A program made the translations under genes and the position numbers. The notes under the pieces are model-generated. The model searched no databases. It saw nothing but the letters and a program-made list of their open reading frames with translations, and was not told the origin of the DNA. 64,000 nt of DNA, taken from NCBI RefSeq assembly GCF_005405105.1, contig NZ_BJDK01000018.1:1-64000 (forward strand), written 5' to 3'. Below are positions 24,533 to 33,571 of this stretch, in pieces (the stretch's first letter is position 1; each line of letters starts with the position of its first letter). Source of the stretch: Lactiplantibacillus dongliensis (GTDB taxonomy: Bacteria > Bacillota > Bacilli > Lactobacillales > Lactobacillaceae).

Positions 24533-25867
24533 TTAATGATGGGTGACATGTTGGCCAAGCAGTCCTATCAGCAGGCCAATTAGAGCCGGGACGGTCCAGC
24601 CAAGCCCCAACTCAGCCAAGGGCAGGGCGGCGTTTAACTGCTGACAAACGTGTAACCAGCCAGTTTGTTGCCATCCAGCTGGTAAGGCGTTTAAACCAGC
24701 TAAAATGGCTGGAATCATCGTCCAAGCCGTTGTCATGGCATAGAGCCAACGAGAAGTGCCTAGCCATGGTGATAAGCAAGCAAGGCCAATTAAAACGATG
24801 GCGAGTGGATATAATAACATTAAGATGGGCGTTGAATACGTAATTAATTGGGTGAGACCAATATTAGCAAGTATGGCCGGAATCGCACAGGCGAAAACAA
24901 TCAGCCAACGATAACTGAAGGTCGGGACCATTGCTTGTAAGGTATCACCAAAAGCCGAAGTGAGACCGACCGCCGTCTTTAAACAAGCGATAATGACGAT
25001 TAGCGCGAGTAGGATGTTACCAAAGGACCCAAAATAGGCATTGGCAATCTGGGCCAAAGTAATGCCACCGTTCGCGGCCGGCGCAAACCGACCAAGACTC
25101 ATGGTTCCCATTAGTGCGAGGACACTGTATAAGACGCCCATTAAAACGACGCAAATAATCCCAGCTTTAATGGTATCTTTCGCAATTTGACCGGGTTCGC
25201 TTACACCTAGCGCTTTAATGGCATCAATGACCACAATACCGAAAGCCAACGAAGCTAGCGCATCCATCGTGTTGTAACCCTCTGTAAAGCCTGCCAGTAG
25301 CGGTTGACTTTGATAGGCCCCGCGTGCCGCTACTTGGAAATTACCTAATGGTTTGATTAAGGCGACTAGCATCAGGCTACCGAGTAGGATCAAAAATAAC
25401 GGCGTCAGCCATTTGCCAATGTAAGTCATAATCTTACCCGGATTACGCGCCAGTAACCAGGTCAGCCCGAAGAAGGCAACTGAAAAAGCAAATAACGCTA
25501 AGGACTGTTGCGAGCGGTTCAAAAATGGGACTAAGCCAATTTGAAAAGCCGTGGTAGCTAATCGTGGCATTGCAAAGAATGGGCCCAAGGTCAGGTACAG
25601 CACAAACGTAAACAAATAGGCGTAAGGTCGGCTGACTTTAGTGGCCAATTCGAATACGCCGGCACTGCGCGTTAAGCCGATCCCCATCACGCCTAATAAT
25701 GGCAGGCCAATCCCGGTAATCAGTAACCCAATAATCGCGGTACCAACATGCGCACCGGCCTGTTGACCTAAGTAGATTGGAAAGATGAGGTTACCAGCAC
25801 CAAAGAATAGCCCAAAAAGCATGGCGCCAATAAAGCCTGTTTCACGCCCGGTTAAGCGGGTCTTCAT
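24533..25867 (-). CDS. brnQ: Branched-chain amino acid transporter BrnQ
   Basis: The 444-residue LIVCS-family symporter (Leu, Ile, Val uptake) has about twelve membrane segments. Family motifs include GAMLFGLFFGAGNLIFPI at the N terminus, GPFFAMPRLATTAF, and EGYNTMDALASLAFG in the middle. The ribosome-binding site GAGGGGG lies inside a hairpin stem (25875-25928), which suggests control of translation or insulation from upstream transcription. The upstream oxidoreductase gene ends 85 bp away. Confidence 0.93.
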   Translation of the reverse strand: MKTRLTGRETGFIGAMLFGLFFGAGNLIFPIYLGQQAGAHVGTAIIGLLITGIGLPLLGVMGIGLTRSAGVFELATKVSRPYAYLFTFVLYLTLGPFFAMPRLATTAFQIGLVPFLNRSQQSLALFAFSVAFFGLTWLLARNPGKIMTYIGKWLTPLFLILLGSLMLVALIKPLGNFQVAARGAYQSQPLLAGFTEGYNTMDALASLAFGIVVIDAIKALGVSEPGQIAKDTIKAGIICVVLMGVLYSVLALMGTMSLGRFAPAANGGITLAQIANAYFGSFGNILLALIVIIACLKTAVGLTSAFGDTLQAMVPTFSYRWLIVFACAIPAILANIGLTQLITYSTPILMLLYPLAIVLIGLACLSPWLGTSRWLYAMTTAWTMIPAILAGLNALPAGWQQTGWLHVCQQLNAALPLAELGLGWTVPALIGLLIGLLGQHVTHH

Positions 25868-25874
25868 AAAAAAT

Positions 25875-25928
25875 CCCCCTCAGTGAACTGTGTTATGCCA
25901 GTTAGCATAGCATGTTTTACTGAGGGGG
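25875..25928 (-). promoter_or_regulatory. Hairpin that includes the brnQ ribosome-binding site; also looks like a terminator
   Basis: On the minus strand, perfect 10-bp arms CCCCCTCAGT and ACTGAGGGGG enclose a 34-nt loop with an inner TATGC/GCATA repeat. The 3' arm is the brnQ Shine-Dalgarno and is followed by ATTTTTT then the ATG. The loop holds TGCTATGCT, an extended -10 candidate. Transcripts from upstream would fold; those started in the loop would not. Confidence 0.6.
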
Positions 25929-25952
25929 TAATTAAAATTAGCTGAAAAATGG

Positions 25953-26600
25953 TTACTGATTAGCAACCGTGAAACGGGTCTGATGGTGCGCTGGTTGAGT
26001 GACTTCGTTTAGAACGGCGACGGCCATTGTCCCAGTATTGGTGGCGGAGATGCCTTGGTCATTGACATACAAGTCATCAGTGCCAAGGTGAACTGGGACA
26101 GCGGGACCGGCGTGAAAGTCAGCAGCTGGTGAGATGCCGACCCAGTTGACGTTATCAACCGTCCGTAAGAAGGTCAATTCCTTGAGTTGACTTTGGGGAA
26201 TGGATACAAACGCGGTGTTAGCCGGATCAGCCGCGATATCGTTGACGAAGAGGTGTTGGTCGGCACCCGTCTTCAAACTACCAGCGCCTAAGATGAAGAC
26301 TAAGCGTGGGGCTGTCGTATCACGTAGCATGGCGACTAACTTGGTAGCTAGGTCAACGTGCAAATAAGCTTTAGCCGGTGGGGTCGCCATTGCATCGACG
26401 ACAACGTCAACCGCCGTTAAGTCGGCGCGAGTTAAGGTAAAGGCGTCTTTAGCGACGGTGGTTAGGTGAGCATTTGGTGTTAACGTGGCCAACTTTTCTG
26501 CTGAACGGCCAATTGCCGTGACCGTGTGACCTTGAGCTAATGCTTGGGTGGTGATGGCGGAACCGGCCATCCCGGTTGCCCCGATAATCATGATTTTCAA
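25953..26600 (-). CDS. NAD(P)-binding oxidoreductase, SDR/NmrA-like
   Basis: The 215-residue protein has an N-terminal Rossmann nucleotide site IIGATGMAGSAI (about 4-15) and the atypical-SDR layout seen in NAD(P)H-binding NmrA-like proteins (LVFILGAGSL, then VNWVGISPAADF). The substrate is unknown and a canonical YxxxK catalytic pair is not obvious, so a sensor role is also possible. AGGAGGAC precedes the ATG. It reads towards brnQ. Confidence 0.8.
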   Translation of the reverse strand: MKIMIIGATGMAGSAITTQALAQGHTVTAIGRSAEKLATLTPNAHLTTVAKDAFTLTRADLTAVDVVVDAMATPPAKAYLHVDLATKLVAMLRDTTAPRLVFILGAGSLKTGADQHLFVNDIAADPANTAFVSIPQSQLKELTFLRTVDNVNWVGISPAADFHAGPAVPVHLGTDDLYVNDQGISATNTGTMAVAVLNEVTQPAHHQTRFTVANQ

Positions 26601-26671
26601 AATAAAGTCCTCCTCTAATCTAAGATACAGCGATCAGTATAAAGTAAGTTTGTTCAAGATACGAATAATTA

Positions 26672-26831
26672 GCTTGGGGTTAATAGAGATTGCTGCCTGC
26701 TAGTTGGGGCCGAAACTGCTAGGGATTATTTTGAAGTCGACGCTACCACTGAGCAGTTTAGAAACTAAGCTATTGATGCAGTGGTAGTCACCGCGTCTGG
26801 ACCAACCATTCAGCCAACTAGTACCAAACGT
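26672..26831. repeat. Dispersed non-coding element, copy B, with 9-bp flanking direct repeats
   Basis: Left end GCTTGGGGTTAATAG and right end ACTAGTACCAAACGT. GAATAATTA occurs at both borders (26663-26671 and 26832-26840), consistent with a target-site duplication. The interior has a second inverted pair (gctaccactg / cagtggtagt). It lies 94 bp upstream of trmL. Confidence 0.65.
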
Positions 26832-26924
26832 GAATAATTAGCTTTCTGTTGGGAAGGACTAGGCTAGATTGGTTGAGTCATGGTATGATATTCAATAATA
26901 TTACGATTAAAAGGAAGACTTATT

Positions 26925-27437
26925 TTGACAAATCATATTGCTTTATTTGAACCATTAATGCCCGCTAACACGGGGAACATTGCGCGGACCTGTGCCGGAA
27001 CCGATACTGCTTTACATCTGATTGAACCTTTAGGCTTTAAAGTGGATGACAAGCATTTGAAGCGAGCCGGCTTAGATTATTGGGATAGTGTGGACATTAC
27101 GTATCACGCGGATTTACAGGACTTTTTAGCTAGTGTTCCAGACTTAGACAACTTGTACTTAGTGTCTAAATTTGCTGAACATGACTATAGCGATGTCGAT
27201 TATAGCGACACTAGTAAGGATCACTATTTCTTATTCGGTAAGGAAACGACGGGGTTACCGGAACCATTTATGCGGCGTTATCCAGAAAAAGCGATTCGGA
27301 TTCCGCAAGATGATTCTCATATTCGTGCCTTGAATTTATCTAATTCAGCGGCCATTGTGATCTATGAAGCTTTGCGCCAACAAAACTTCTTGAGTTTGGA
27401 ACGGTCGCATCATTATGAAAACGACAAACTAAAATAG
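26925..27437 (+). CDS. trmL: tRNA (cytidine/uridine-34-2'-O)-methyltransferase TrmL
   Basis: Methylates the wobble ribose of tRNA-Leu isoacceptors. The 170-residue SPOUT-fold protein has the three motifs of the family: PANTGNIARTCAGT, LFGKETTGLPE and IRALNLSNSAAIVIYEALRQ. The start is TTG 26925 after AAGGAAGA, giving MTNHIALFEP. Single-gene unit with its own terminator, 94 bp after a repeat element. Confidence 0.93.
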   Translation: MTNHIALFEPLMPANTGNIARTCAGTDTALHLIEPLGFKVDDKHLKRAGLDYWDSVDITYHADLQDFLASVPDLDNLYLVSKFAEHDYSDVDYSDTSKDHYFLFGKETTGLPEPFMRRYPEKAIRIPQDDSHIRALNLSNSAAIVIYEALRQQNFLSLERSHHYENDKLK

Positions 27438-27444
27438 GCAGACG

Positions 27445-27476
27445 ACGCGCGGCTGAGCAGAGTCCGCGCGTTTTTT
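27445..27476 (+). terminator. Rho-independent terminator of trmL
   Basis: GC-rich stem acgcgcgg / ccgcgcgt and six T. Confidence 0.88.
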
Positions 27477-27524
27477 GGCGTTGTGAAAAAGTTAGGATTC
27501 CGAACGTAGGTTTGGTACAATGGA

Positions 27525-27530
27525 TATAAT
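27525..27530 (+). promoter_or_regulatory. Probable -10 box for ftsK
   Basis: TATAAT at 27525-27530, upstream of repeat copy C. The -35 is weak. The element therefore probably lies in the ftsK 5' untranslated region. Confidence 0.4.
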
Positions 27531-27573
27531 TGTGTTTGGGTGAGGATGTCGTGGTGGCCAATAAGGTTAGGAC

Positions 27574-27674
27574 AGCTGGTGCTAGTCAAAATTGTCGCCG
27601 GTCGGTTGGTTCCTAAAACGCTGAAACGCCATGGGGCCAGCCAAAGTGGGGATTTAATCCAACTAGCACCAAGC
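27574..27674. repeat. Dispersed non-coding element, copy C (101 bp)
   Basis: Ends AGCTGGTGCTAGT and AACTAGCACCAAGC. The interior ggttggttcctaaaacgctg...aacgccatgg matches copy D and the reverse complement of copy F. The shortest clear copy; the central module is deleted. Sits between the likely ftsK promoter and the ftsK start. Confidence 0.75.
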
Positions 27675-27740
27675 AGATCATTAACACGACTCAAGTCCAG
27701 ACAAACTTGTGATTACTTATATAGAAAGGACGATTATAAC

Positions 27741-30077
27741 GTGGCGCAAAAGCGACGAACAACTAAAAAGAAGCGGACGACCGGAACTAAACGGACGACG
27801 AAAGCGGCTGCGCAACATCAAATGACTGGTAACGTGGTGGGCTTGATTGGGGTCTTGATCACCATTTTTGCGTTATTTAATTTGGGGCTCATCGGGACCT
27901 TCTTTGCGGAGTGTTTCCGCCTGATTGCTGGCGATGCTTATCAACTCTTAGCTATTTTAACGTTGGGGGTGCTGGGCTTCATGATGATTTTTGGCCGGTT
28001 ACCACGACTGGGCTGGCGTCGCTGGTTTGGTGGCAATTTAATCTTCTTTAGTTATTTACTGTTATTAGAGATTCCGATGTTTAACCGTTTGAATCGTCAT
28101 ACTGAATTTTGGGCGATTACTTGGAATTTAATTAAGAATGACTTTGCCAAAGGCGGTGTTTCGATTCACCTTGGTGGGGGCCTGGTCGGGGCAGCCGGCT
28201 ATAGTGTGACTTATCCGCTGGTTGCGAACTTAGGGACCATTTTAGTTGCCATTATTTTAATTATTACCGGGATTTTTATTGTCTTTAAGTTACCTTTTCA
28301 CCAGACGGTCTTAGCTATTCGTAACTGGTTGATGGTGGCCGGCGCTCATGTAAAGGATGCTTATCAGACCGTGGCCCACTATGTGCGGGTCCAATATGCG
28401 CGTTATCGGGTTCATCAACAAGCGACTGCTAATCAGTCGGCCGAACCAGCACAATCGGCCACCCCGGCCCCGGTAGCTAAAGCACAACCAGCACCACAAT
28501 CAGCGGCCCCGGCAGCCCCCGTTTCAGCAGCGCCAGTATCAGCGGCGCCTAAAATCGTGGTAGCTAGTGAACAAGAAGCGCCAGTCAAAGCTGAGACACC
28601 CTTAACGGGGACGCCACCGGTTGATACCTCAGATTATCGCTTACCCGCGTCTGACCTGTTAACGAAGATTCCAAAGACAGATCAAAGCGCCGAATATGCG
28701 ACGATTGAGGCTAATTCCGCCAAGCTAAAGACGACCTTAGATAGCTTTGGTGTCAAGGTCGACGTGAAGAATGTCAGCTTGGGGCCATCGGTAACAAAGT
28801 ATGAATTGCATCCGGCAGTTGGGGTTAAAGTCAGCAAAGTCGTTAATTTGGCCGATGACTTAGCGTTAGCATTAGCGGCCAAGGATTTGCGGATTGAAGC
28901 GCCGATTCCCGGTAAGTCTTTAATTGGGATTGAGGTGCCGAATAAGCAAATTTCGACGGTTTCTTTCCGGGATATCGTTGAAGCTCAGCCGGCGCATCCG
29001 AAGAAACCGTTACAAGTGCCATTGGGTCGGGATGTTTCTGGGAATTTAGTCATGGCTGACCTAGCGAAGATGCCGCATTTACTGATTGCCGGTTCGACTG
29101 GGAGTGGGAAGTCGGTCGCGATTAACGTGATGATTACCGGTCTGTTAATGAATACGAAACCGGATCAAGTGAAGTTCATGTTGATTGATCCTAAAAAGGT
29201 GGAACTTGGCGTCTATAATGGTGTGCCGCATTTATTGACTCCCGTCGTGACTGAACCGAAAAAGGCGGCGCGGGCGTTGCATAAGGTCGTGGCAGAAATG
29301 GAACGGCGTTATGAGCTTTTTGCGGATTCTAAGCAACGCAATATGCAAGGTTACAATGACTATATTCAGGAACAAAATCAAGCCGATGGTCAAAATCGGC
29401 CGACCTTACCATATATCGTCGTGATTGTTGATGAATTAGCTGATTTGATGATGGTGACTTCGAGTGAAGTGGAAGATGCCATTATTCGGTTAGGCCAAAT
29501 GGCGCGGGCCGCTGGGATTCATATGATTCTGGCAACACAACGGCCATCCGTAGACGTCATTACGGGGCTGATTAAGGCCAACGTCCCGTCACGAATGGCG
29601 TTTGCCGTTTCTAGCGGGACGGATTCACGCACGATTATTGATAGTAACGGGGCTGAAAAACTATTGGGTCGCGGGGACATGCTCTATCAACCAATGGGGA
29701 TGAACAAACCATTGCGGGTTCAAGGGGCGTATATCTCAGACCATGATGTCGAAGAAGTCGTGAACTTTATTAAGGATCAACAGACTGCTGAATATGATGA
29801 TAGTATGCTGGTTAAAGATGATGAAGCCAATGAAGATGGCGATGATCCGCGTGACGGTGAGGATGAATATTATGCCGATGCCGTTGAATTAGTAACGGAA
29901 CAGCAGTCGGCGAGTGTGTCGATGCTACAACGCCGTTTTCGGATTGGCTATAACCGCGCCGCTCGGATTGTCGATGAGATGGAAGAACGTGGCGTTGTCG
30001 GTCCGTCCGAAGGGAGTAAACCGCGGAAAGTTTACCGGCAAGCGAGTGCTGATGATGCTGAACCAACATCGGAATAA
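27741..30077 (+). CDS. ftsK: DNA translocase FtsK/SpoIIIE
   Basis: Pumps chromosome arms through the closing septum. The 778-residue protein has a basic N terminus ([18 protein letters not shown]), about four membrane segments (roughly 28-190) and an A/P/Q-rich linker (about 215-310). The motor follows, with Walker A GSTGSGKS and Walker [12 protein letters not shown], and a C-terminal gamma winged helix ([21 protein letters not shown]). GTG 27741 is chosen; GAAAGGA lies upstream. The open frame continues to 27540, but those residues are read from repeat copy C and are not part of the protein. Confidence 0.95.
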   Translation: MAQKRRTTKKKRTTGTKRTTKAAAQHQMTGNVVGLIGVLITIFALFNLGLIGTFFAECFRLIAGDAYQLLAILTLGVLGFMMIFGRLPRLGWRRWFGGNLIFFSYLLLLEIPMFNRLNRHTEFWAITWNLIKNDFAKGGVSIHLGGGLVGAAGYSVTYPLVANLGTILVAIILIITGIFIVFKLPFHQTVLAIRNWLMVAGAHVKDAYQTVAHYVRVQYARYRVHQQATANQSAEPAQSATPAPVAKAQPAPQSAAPAAPVSAAPVSAAPKIVVASEQEAPVKAETPLTGTPPVDTSDYRLPASDLLTKIPKTDQSAEYATIEANSAKLKTTLDSFGVKVDVKNVSLGPSVTKYELHPAVGVKVSKVVNLADDLALALAAKDLRIEAPIPGKSLIGIEVPNKQISTVSFRDIVEAQPAHPKKPLQVPLGRDVSGNLVMADLAKMPHLLIAGSTGSGKSVAINVMITGLLMNTKPDQVKFMLIDPKKVELGVYNGVPHLLTPVVTEPKKAARALHKVVAEMERRYELFADSKQRNMQGYNDYIQEQNQADGQNRPTLPYIVVIVDELADLMMVTSSEVEDAIIRLGQMARAAGIHMILATQRPSVDVITGLIKANVPSRMAFAVSSGTDSRTIIDSNGAEKLLGRGDMLYQPMGMNKPLRVQGAYISDHDVEEVVNFIKDQQTAEYDDSMLVKDDEANEDGDDPRDGEDEYYADAVELVTEQQSASVSMLQRRFRIGYNRAARIVDEMEERGVVGPSEGSKPRKVYRQASADDAEPTSE

Positions 30078-30090
30078 GGAAATCAATATA

Positions 30091-30130
30091 AAACGGTAGG
30101 CCAGCATTGTTTGTTGACCTACCGTTTTTG
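30091..30130 (+). terminator. Terminator of ftsK
   Basis: Stem aaaacggtaggc / gacctaccgttttt. Confidence 0.8.
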
Positions 30131-30145
30131 TCTTCAGTAACCTTT

Positions 30146-30268
30146 TTAAAATTCAAGTAAACCTAAGCCGGATAACGCTTGTAAGACTAACGCGCCGACG
30201 GTTGAAATGATCATTAACCAAATAACGACCATCGTGATAATTTGAAAAGTCGATTTCTTCTTCTTCAT
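30146..30268 (-). CDS. DUF4044-like small membrane protein
   Basis: A 40-residue protein with a MKKKKSTFQ basic start and one membrane segment (about residues 10-30), ending GLGLLEF. The pattern matches the DUF4044 family of tiny lactobacillus proteins; function unknown. It is shorter than usual gene-calling limits. The ribosome-binding site is weak (GGTG about 14 nt upstream), so the evidence is the family pattern and the charge/hydrophobic layout. It lies downstream of and on the same strand as corA, separated by about 80 bp. Confidence 0.72.
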   Translation of the reverse strand: MKKKKSTFQIITMVVIWLMIISTVGALVLQALSGLGLLEF

Positions 30269-30344
30269 AAGTTTAGTATGCACCACACTTTTTTAGTAAT
30301 TCTTTCATAGTTTAACGTGGAATTCGTTTTTTTTCAATCGTCAA

Positions 30345-31301
30345 TTAGAAATAGTCATGATTTCGTAAGTATTCCAGACTAAGTACACATAAAATGATCG
30401 TACCGAGCATGATCCAACTAAATGCATGGACGAGGCCCGCGCCTGGTAGGTGGACATTCATCCCATAAATACCGCCGACAATCGTGGGAATCGTTAAAAT
30501 GATAGTTAATGACGTCAAAACTTTCATGACATCGTTTAAATTATTTGAAATGACGGCACTCACCATTTGGCTGTATTGTTGCAAGATCTGGTTAGTTGTT
30601 TTAGTCATGTCGGCAGCTTGCTGGGTTTCAATTAAAATGTCGGTGATGAGTTGCTGATGGCCGGCAGCATTAAAATGGGTCGCCGAAGCGGCCACGGCTT
30701 TTAAAATTGGCGCGTTTTGCATGAGGGCGGCGTTGAAGCGAATCAAGGATTTTTGATAAGCCATGATGCGAAAGATTTCTTCGTTGCGCGTGGCCCGCGT
30801 CAGGTGCCGTTCCAAGATGTTGGTTTTGGCATTGATGTTGGCCAGCGCCTGTACGTAGGCGTGGGCAATGTACCACATGATGGCTAAGACAAAGTTTTCA
30901 TGGTCGACGAGACTTAAACGTGATGAATCTGGATCCATGACAAAATCTTGAATGAAGCTCGCCGGGTAGTTGCTGACGGTGAGGACGACGTTTTGTGTCA
31001 GAATCAAAGCAAATGGGTAGACTTGATATTCCAAATAGCCCAGGTCGCTAGTGGTTAGTTTAGGGAATTGCATGATGATCAAGCCTGGTTGTGTTTGCTG
31101 AGGTTGATCCAGCTGTTCGGTCCGTGAGATTTCAGCGTCATCTAAAACGGCAGTTAAATAGTCACGGGGGAAATTAAATTCCTGAACTAACTGATTGATT
31201 TCAACCGTTGTCGGGCGTTCAACGTTAATCCAATAACGGGTCGCTTGCGCGTGACCGGTTGTTAGTAAGCCATCGGAGCCGATGGAAAAAGTCTGTCGCA
31301 T
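30345..31301 (-). CDS. corA: CorA-like magnesium/divalent cation transporter
   Basis: The 318-residue protein has a long cytoplasmic N-terminal domain and two C-terminal membrane segments. The signature YGMN (IVGGIYGMNV) lies at the end of the first, as in CorA pentamers that carry Mg2+, Co2+ or Ni2+. GGAGG precedes the ATG. The short terminal segment LEYLRNHDYF follows the second helix. Ion choice is inferred from the family. Confidence 0.92.
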   Translation of the reverse strand: MRQTFSIGSDGLLTTGHAQATRYWINVERPTTVEINQLVQEFNFPRDYLTAVLDDAEISRTEQLDQPQQTQPGLIIMQFPKLTTSDLGYLEYQVYPFALILTQNVVLTVSNYPASFIQDFVMDPDSSRLSLVDHENFVLAIMWYIAHAYVQALANINAKTNILERHLTRATRNEEIFRIMAYQKSLIRFNAALMQNAPILKAVAASATHFNAAGHQQLITDILIETQQAADMTKTTNQILQQYSQMVSAVISNNLNDVMKVLTSLTIILTIPTIVGGIYGMNVHLPGAGLVHAFSWIMLGTIILCVLSLEYLRNHDYF

Positions 31302-31318
31302 AGCACTACCTCCGTTAA

Positions 31319-31500
31319 ATAAAGTGATACGCTTGGTGTTAGTCGAATTTGCTGTCTACCGGTTGGTTCCTAAAACACTGGCACGCCATGAGCCATTTTG
31401 AAGACCACGCTGGCTTTCCAAACGTGGCTACCACGTTCCAGCCGATGCGGGGCCAACTAAAGCGACCATTTAAACTAACTAGCACCGAGCATAAAGTGAT
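31319..31500. repeat. Dispersed non-coding element, copy D, with 10-bp target-site duplication
   Basis: Element 31329-31490 has ends ACGCTTGGTGTTAGT and AACTAGCACCGAGC. It is flanked by an identical ATAAAGTGAT at 31319-31328 and 31491-31500. The interior matches copies C and F (reversed): ggttggttcctaaaaca, gccattttgaagacc, ccacgttccagccgatgc. This is the best evidence that the family moves. Confidence 0.8.
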
Positions 31501-31529
31501 TACGTTCATTATAGGACGGGTGACTGACG

Positions 31530-31558
31530 TTGAAAAGTCGTCCCAGAATCCCTATAAT
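31530..31558 (+). promoter_or_regulatory. Promoter of the DUF3397 gene and possibly the dcw cluster
   Basis: TTGAAA (31530-31535) and TATAAT (31553-31558) with 17-bp spacing, 29 bp before the start codon. Confidence 0.7.
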
Positions 31559-31587
31559 AAGACCGATACTGATAGGAGGGCGCGGAA

Positions 31588-31962
31588 ATGCATGACCTGT
31601 TTACAAATTGGCTTGGGCAATTAGGGTTGCTAGTGATTGTGGCCATCGTCTTTTGGGGGCTTAAACGAGTCTTTAAACGTCGTTGGCCGAAAACGCTCTT
31701 ATTAATCGATTTTTGGCCACCATTATTAATTATCTTTACTCACTATTTAACTTTGCAAGCAACGGAAAGTTCGATTGTGCCGTATGAGATGTTATCGTTA
31801 ATGATCATGGGTATTGGATTGACGTTATTAGAAGTTTTACAACGGGGCGAAATCCTTTACGGGCGCTTCTTTCGGCTCTATTGGCGGGCAAACGATTTAG
31901 TGACAATTTTGGTTTATGTGATTGCGTTTGGCTGCTTTGTGCTCGCCAAAGTTGGCCTTTAA
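31588..31962 (+). CDS. DUF3397 membrane protein
   Basis: A 124-residue protein with four predicted membrane segments and a basic loop (KRVFKRRWPK). This family commonly sits just upstream of mraZ in lactobacilli; function unknown. GATAGGAGGG precedes the ATG. A terminator separates it from mraZ, so it is probably transcribed alone. Confidence 0.82.
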   Translation: MHDLFTNWLGQLGLLVIVAIVFWGLKRVFKRRWPKTLLLIDFWPPLLIIFTHYLTLQATESSIVPYEMLSLMIMGIGLTLLEVLQRGEILYGRFFRLYWRANDLVTILVYVIAFGCFVLAKVGL

Positions 31963-31982
31963 ATATAAATAAGTCCCACTAG

Positions 31983-32020
31983 TCCCCACCTAATGAAACG
32001 TCGTTAGGTGGGGATTTTTT
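31983..32020 (+). terminator. Rho-independent terminator
   Basis: Perfect stem tccccacctaa / ttaggtgggga with six T, between the DUF3397 gene and mraZ. Confidence 0.9.
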
Positions 32021-32059
32021 ATAATATTTATTAACAATTGCGAAAAGTAACAAATCGGT

Positions 32060-32083
32060 GTGGTAGGAAGTGGGGGGGTGTGG
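32060..32083 (+). promoter_or_regulatory. MraZ operator: three GTGG repeats at 10-bp spacing
   Basis: GTGG starts at 32060, 32070 and 32080, i.e. exactly one helical turn apart, about 40 bp before mraZ. MraZ octamers bind such direct repeats to control their own dcw operon (known in E. coli, mycoplasmas and others). Confidence 0.72.
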
Positions 32084-32121
32084 TAGACTTAATTATGTTT
32101 AATGAAAGGGGTTGATTGACT

Positions 32122-32559
32122 TTGGCAGCGACGATGTTCTTCGGTGAATTTGAACACGCTTTGGATGCTAAAGGTCGGTTAATCATCCCCGCTAAATTTC
32201 GGGAGCTATTGGGACCAAGTTTTGTGATCACGCGTGGGATGGACGGCTGTATTTTTGGCTATCCCCAAGCACGCTGGGCCACTTTACAGGCGCAATTAGA
32301 TGATTTACCGCTGACGAAGAAGGATGCGCGGGCGTTTGTTCGCTTCTTCTACGCGGCGGCGGCCGAATGTGAATTAGACAAGCAGGGCCGGATCATGGTC
32401 CCTGCACCATTGCGCCAGTACGCAAAATTAGAGAAAAAATGTGTGATTGTCGGTGTTTCCGACCGGTTTGAAATCTGGAGTGCCGAAAAGTGGCAGACTT
32501 ATGAGACAGAAACGGCCGCTAATTTCGATGACTTAGCTGAGAATTTGATTGATTTTTAA
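32122..32559 (+). CDS. mraZ: MraZ, transcriptional regulator of the dcw cluster
   Basis: The AbrB-like ring protein binds its own promoter. Two tandem SpoVT-AbrB domains each carry the D-x-K/Q-G-R motif ([14 protein letters not shown] and [13 protein letters not shown]). The start is uncertain. TTG 32122 sits 10 nt after AAAGGGG and gives 145 residues. TTG 32116 also follows it. ATG 32134 matches the usual family N terminus (MFFGEF) but has no ribosome-binding site. Confidence 0.93.
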   Translation: MAATMFFGEFEHALDAKGRLIIPAKFRELLGPSFVITRGMDGCIFGYPQARWATLQAQLDDLPLTKKDARAFVRFFYAAAAECELDKQGRIMVPAPLRQYAKLEKKCVIVGVSDRFEIWSAEKWQTYETETAANFDDLAENLIDF

Positions 32560-32591
32560 AAAAAGAGAACGATAAGAGAGGAGGCCAACTT

Positions 32592-33551
32592 GTGGCAACA
32601 TTTGAACATACCACTGTTTTATTACATGAAGCCATTGCGGCACTCGCCATTAAACCCGCTGGGATTTATGTCGATTGTACGTTAGGCGGCGGGGGACATT
32701 CCCGTGAAATCTTAAAGCAATTAGGGCCAACCGGGCATCTATTCAGTTTTGATCAAGATCAAACTGCGATTGACTATAATCAAGATAATTTAGCCGATTA
32801 CTTAGCTAGCGGTCAGGTGACCTTTATTAAAAGCAACTTCGCTAACTTACGCACTGAGCTGACCGCCCGTGGGATTGACCAAGTCGATGGGATTGTATAT
32901 GACCTAGGCGTTTCATCGCCGCAGTTTGATAACGCGGCCCGGGGGTTTTCTTATCAGCATGATGCCCCGTTAGACATGCGGATGGACCAAAGTGCTGATT
33001 TGACGGCGCAAACAGTCGTCAACACTTGGCCTTATGCCGATTTAGTTCGGATCTTTTATCGCTATGGAGAAGAAAAGTTCTCCAAGCAAGTGGCCCGTGC
33101 GATTGAACGGCATCGTGAAGTTGCCCCGATTGAGACGACTGGCCAATTAGTTGACATTATTAAAGAAGCGATTCCGGCACGGGCACGACGGACGGGGGGA
33201 CATCCGGCCAAACGGGTCTTTCAAGCGATTCGGATTGCGGTTAATAATGAATTAGGGGTCTTAGAAACGTCTTTGGAACAAGCCGTTGACTTGATTAATG
33301 TTCATGGTCGGGTCAGCGTGATTACTTTCCAATCATTGGAAGATCGCTTAGTGAAGACGATTTTTAAGGAACATAGTGATTTACCAGAATTACCACCGGG
33401 TTTACCAGTGATTCCAGCAGAAATGCAACCAGATTATCGGTTAGTTAGTCGTAAACCGATTGTGCCGAGCGCGGAAGAAATTGCTGCTAACCGGCGCGCG
33501 CGCAGTGCAAGATTACGTGTGATTGAACGTTTAAACGAAAAACATAATTAG
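32592..33551 (+). CDS. rsmH: 16S rRNA m4C1402 methyltransferase RsmH
   Basis: Adds the N4-methyl group to C1402 in the decoding centre using SAM. The 319-residue protein has [12 protein letters not shown], the SAM site [26 protein letters not shown] and the late [13 protein letters not shown] tail, all typical of MraW/RsmH. GTG 32592 follows GAGAGGAGG. Second gene of the dcw run. Confidence 0.96.
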   Translation: MATFEHTTVLLHEAIAALAIKPAGIYVDCTLGGGGHSREILKQLGPTGHLFSFDQDQTAIDYNQDNLADYLASGQVTFIKSNFANLRTELTARGIDQVDGIVYDLGVSSPQFDNAARGFSYQHDAPLDMRMDQSADLTAQTVVNTWPYADLVRIFYRYGEEKFSKQVARAIERHREVAPIETTGQLVDIIKEAIPARARRTGGHPAKRVFQAIRIAVNNELGVLETSLEQAVDLINVHGRVSVITFQSLEDRLVKTIFKEHSDLPELPPGLPVIPAEMQPDYRLVSRKPIVPSAEEIAANRRARSARLRVIERLNEKHN

Positions 33552-33571
33552 CTTTAAAGGAGTGAATGACA

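Noticed and set aside
27413-27694. 93-residue minus-strand frame upstream of ftsK
   Set aside because: It translates repeat copy C in reverse. A similar peptide arises from copy F, so it is repeat-derived rather than a gene.
31349-31624. 91-residue frame overlapping the DUF3397 gene
   Set aside because: It starts in repeat copy D and ends in the wrong frame of a better-supported gene with a strong ribosome-binding site.
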